A stretch of 64,000 bases of DNA from Zobellella endophytica. GTDB lineage: Bacteria > Pseudomonadota > Gammaproteobacteria > Enterobacterales > Aeromonadaceae. Location: assembly GCF_003012775.1 (NCBI RefSeq), contig NZ_PXYG01000011.1, positions 48,052 to 112,051 on the forward strand, given 5' to 3'. The notes under the pieces were generated by a model that saw only the letters and a program-made list of their open reading frames with translations, was not told where the DNA came from and did not search any database. The translations under genes and the position numbers were made by a program. Each line of letters starts with the position of its first letter. The first letter of the stretch is position 1. Shown here piece by piece: positions 63,877 through 64,000 of the stretch.

Positions 63877-64000
63877 TCATCGCACTTTACCGGGGAACGC
63901 CGCCTTGATTTTCAGGAAGAAGTACTCGGTATCCTTGAACCCATAGGCCATGCGCTTGATGACTTTGATACGATTGTTCACGCCTTCCAGTTGACTGGTA
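63877..64000 (-). CDS. ISL3 family transposase, C-terminal fragment (cut by window edge)
   Basis: The last 41 codons of a leftward gene run from the right edge to a TGA at 63877. They read SQLEGVNNRIKVIKRMAYGF and then KDTEYFFLKIKAAFPGKVR, the conserved C-terminus of ISL3 (IS204/IS1001/IS1165-type) transposases. The rest lies outside. The insertion sequence must end between this stop and the NarL-like site at 63838, so it has inserted very close to the nrtA regulatory region. Its terminal inverted repeat cannot be identified from one end. Confidence 0.8.
   Translation of the reverse strand, partial: TSQLEGVNNRIKVIKRMAYGFKDTEYFFLKIKAAFPGKVR

Overview
The window is about 64 kb of high-GC (roughly 62-65%) chromosomal DNA from a gammaproteobacterium. 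The rpsU-yqeY-dnaG-rpoD macromolecular-synthesis block, GlnE, HldE, LpxL, NirBD/NrtABC and the general protein flavour fit an Aeromonadales-type marine or denitrifying bacterium such as Zobellella, Oceanimonas or Oceanisphaera. That placement is an inference from gene content and was not tested by any search.

Layout. 1-7.2 kb: the start of a TRAP solute-binding protein (cut by the window edge), a CobT-like VWA protein with its CobS-like AAA+ partner, a SulP anion transporter with a STAS domain, and an aldehyde-dehydrogenase-fold protein that lacks its catalytic residues. 7.3-8.8 kb: two DUF3461 paralogues flanking a small opposed gene. 8.8-13 kb: purine/ureide catabolism (NCS2 purine permease and uraH divergent from puuE-uraD-allA). 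13-22 kb: a PHP phosphoesterase, two chemoreceptors, a MIP18-type protein, an AI-2E family permease, an NnrS-like membrane protein, a PhoD-like phosphatase and a VOC protein. 22-26 kb: a sucrose (csc) regulon with a LacI-type repressor, GH32 hydrolase and permease, and a promoter with two perfect operators bracketing a CRP-like site. 26-31 kb: DUF2797 protein, an MFS/LysR/ketopantoate-reductase group, a frameshifted thioredoxin-like gene and an HxlR regulator.

31-40.5 kb is the conserved core: tRNA-Ile(CAU), rpoD, dnaG, yqeY, rpsU, then tsaD, plsY, folB, uppP and cca. 40.6-47 kb: putA, a repeat-rich upstream region, a TIGR04211 SH3 protein, and a pit phosphate transporter with its DUF47 partner. 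47-54.5 kb: a CYTH/CHAD triphosphatase, a yjfI/PspA-like operon, glnE, a small four-helix-bundle gene flanked by inverted heptamer arrays, and lpxL. 54.6-64 kb: hldE, then assimilatory nitrogen genes (nirBD; nrtABC followed by a siroheme methyltransferase), and the 3' end of an ISL3-type transposase at the right edge.

Three things deserve most attention. First, the 437-bp unit at 53101-53537 is a four-helix-bundle (S23/IVP-type) gene bracketed by four GGGAYTN heptamers on each side in inverted orientation. The left array supplies both the glnE stop codon and the ribosome-binding site of the small gene, and a related pure heptamer array lies next to the 3' end of putA. This looks like a small transposable or repeat-spreading unit. 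Second, nirBD and nrtABC carry a duplicated composite promoter (a NarL-like 16-mer, an NtrC-like site and a sigma-54-like promoter) with nearly identical spacing. Third, the ALDH-fold protein at 5827 has lost its catalytic Cys and Asn while keeping an intact reading frame.
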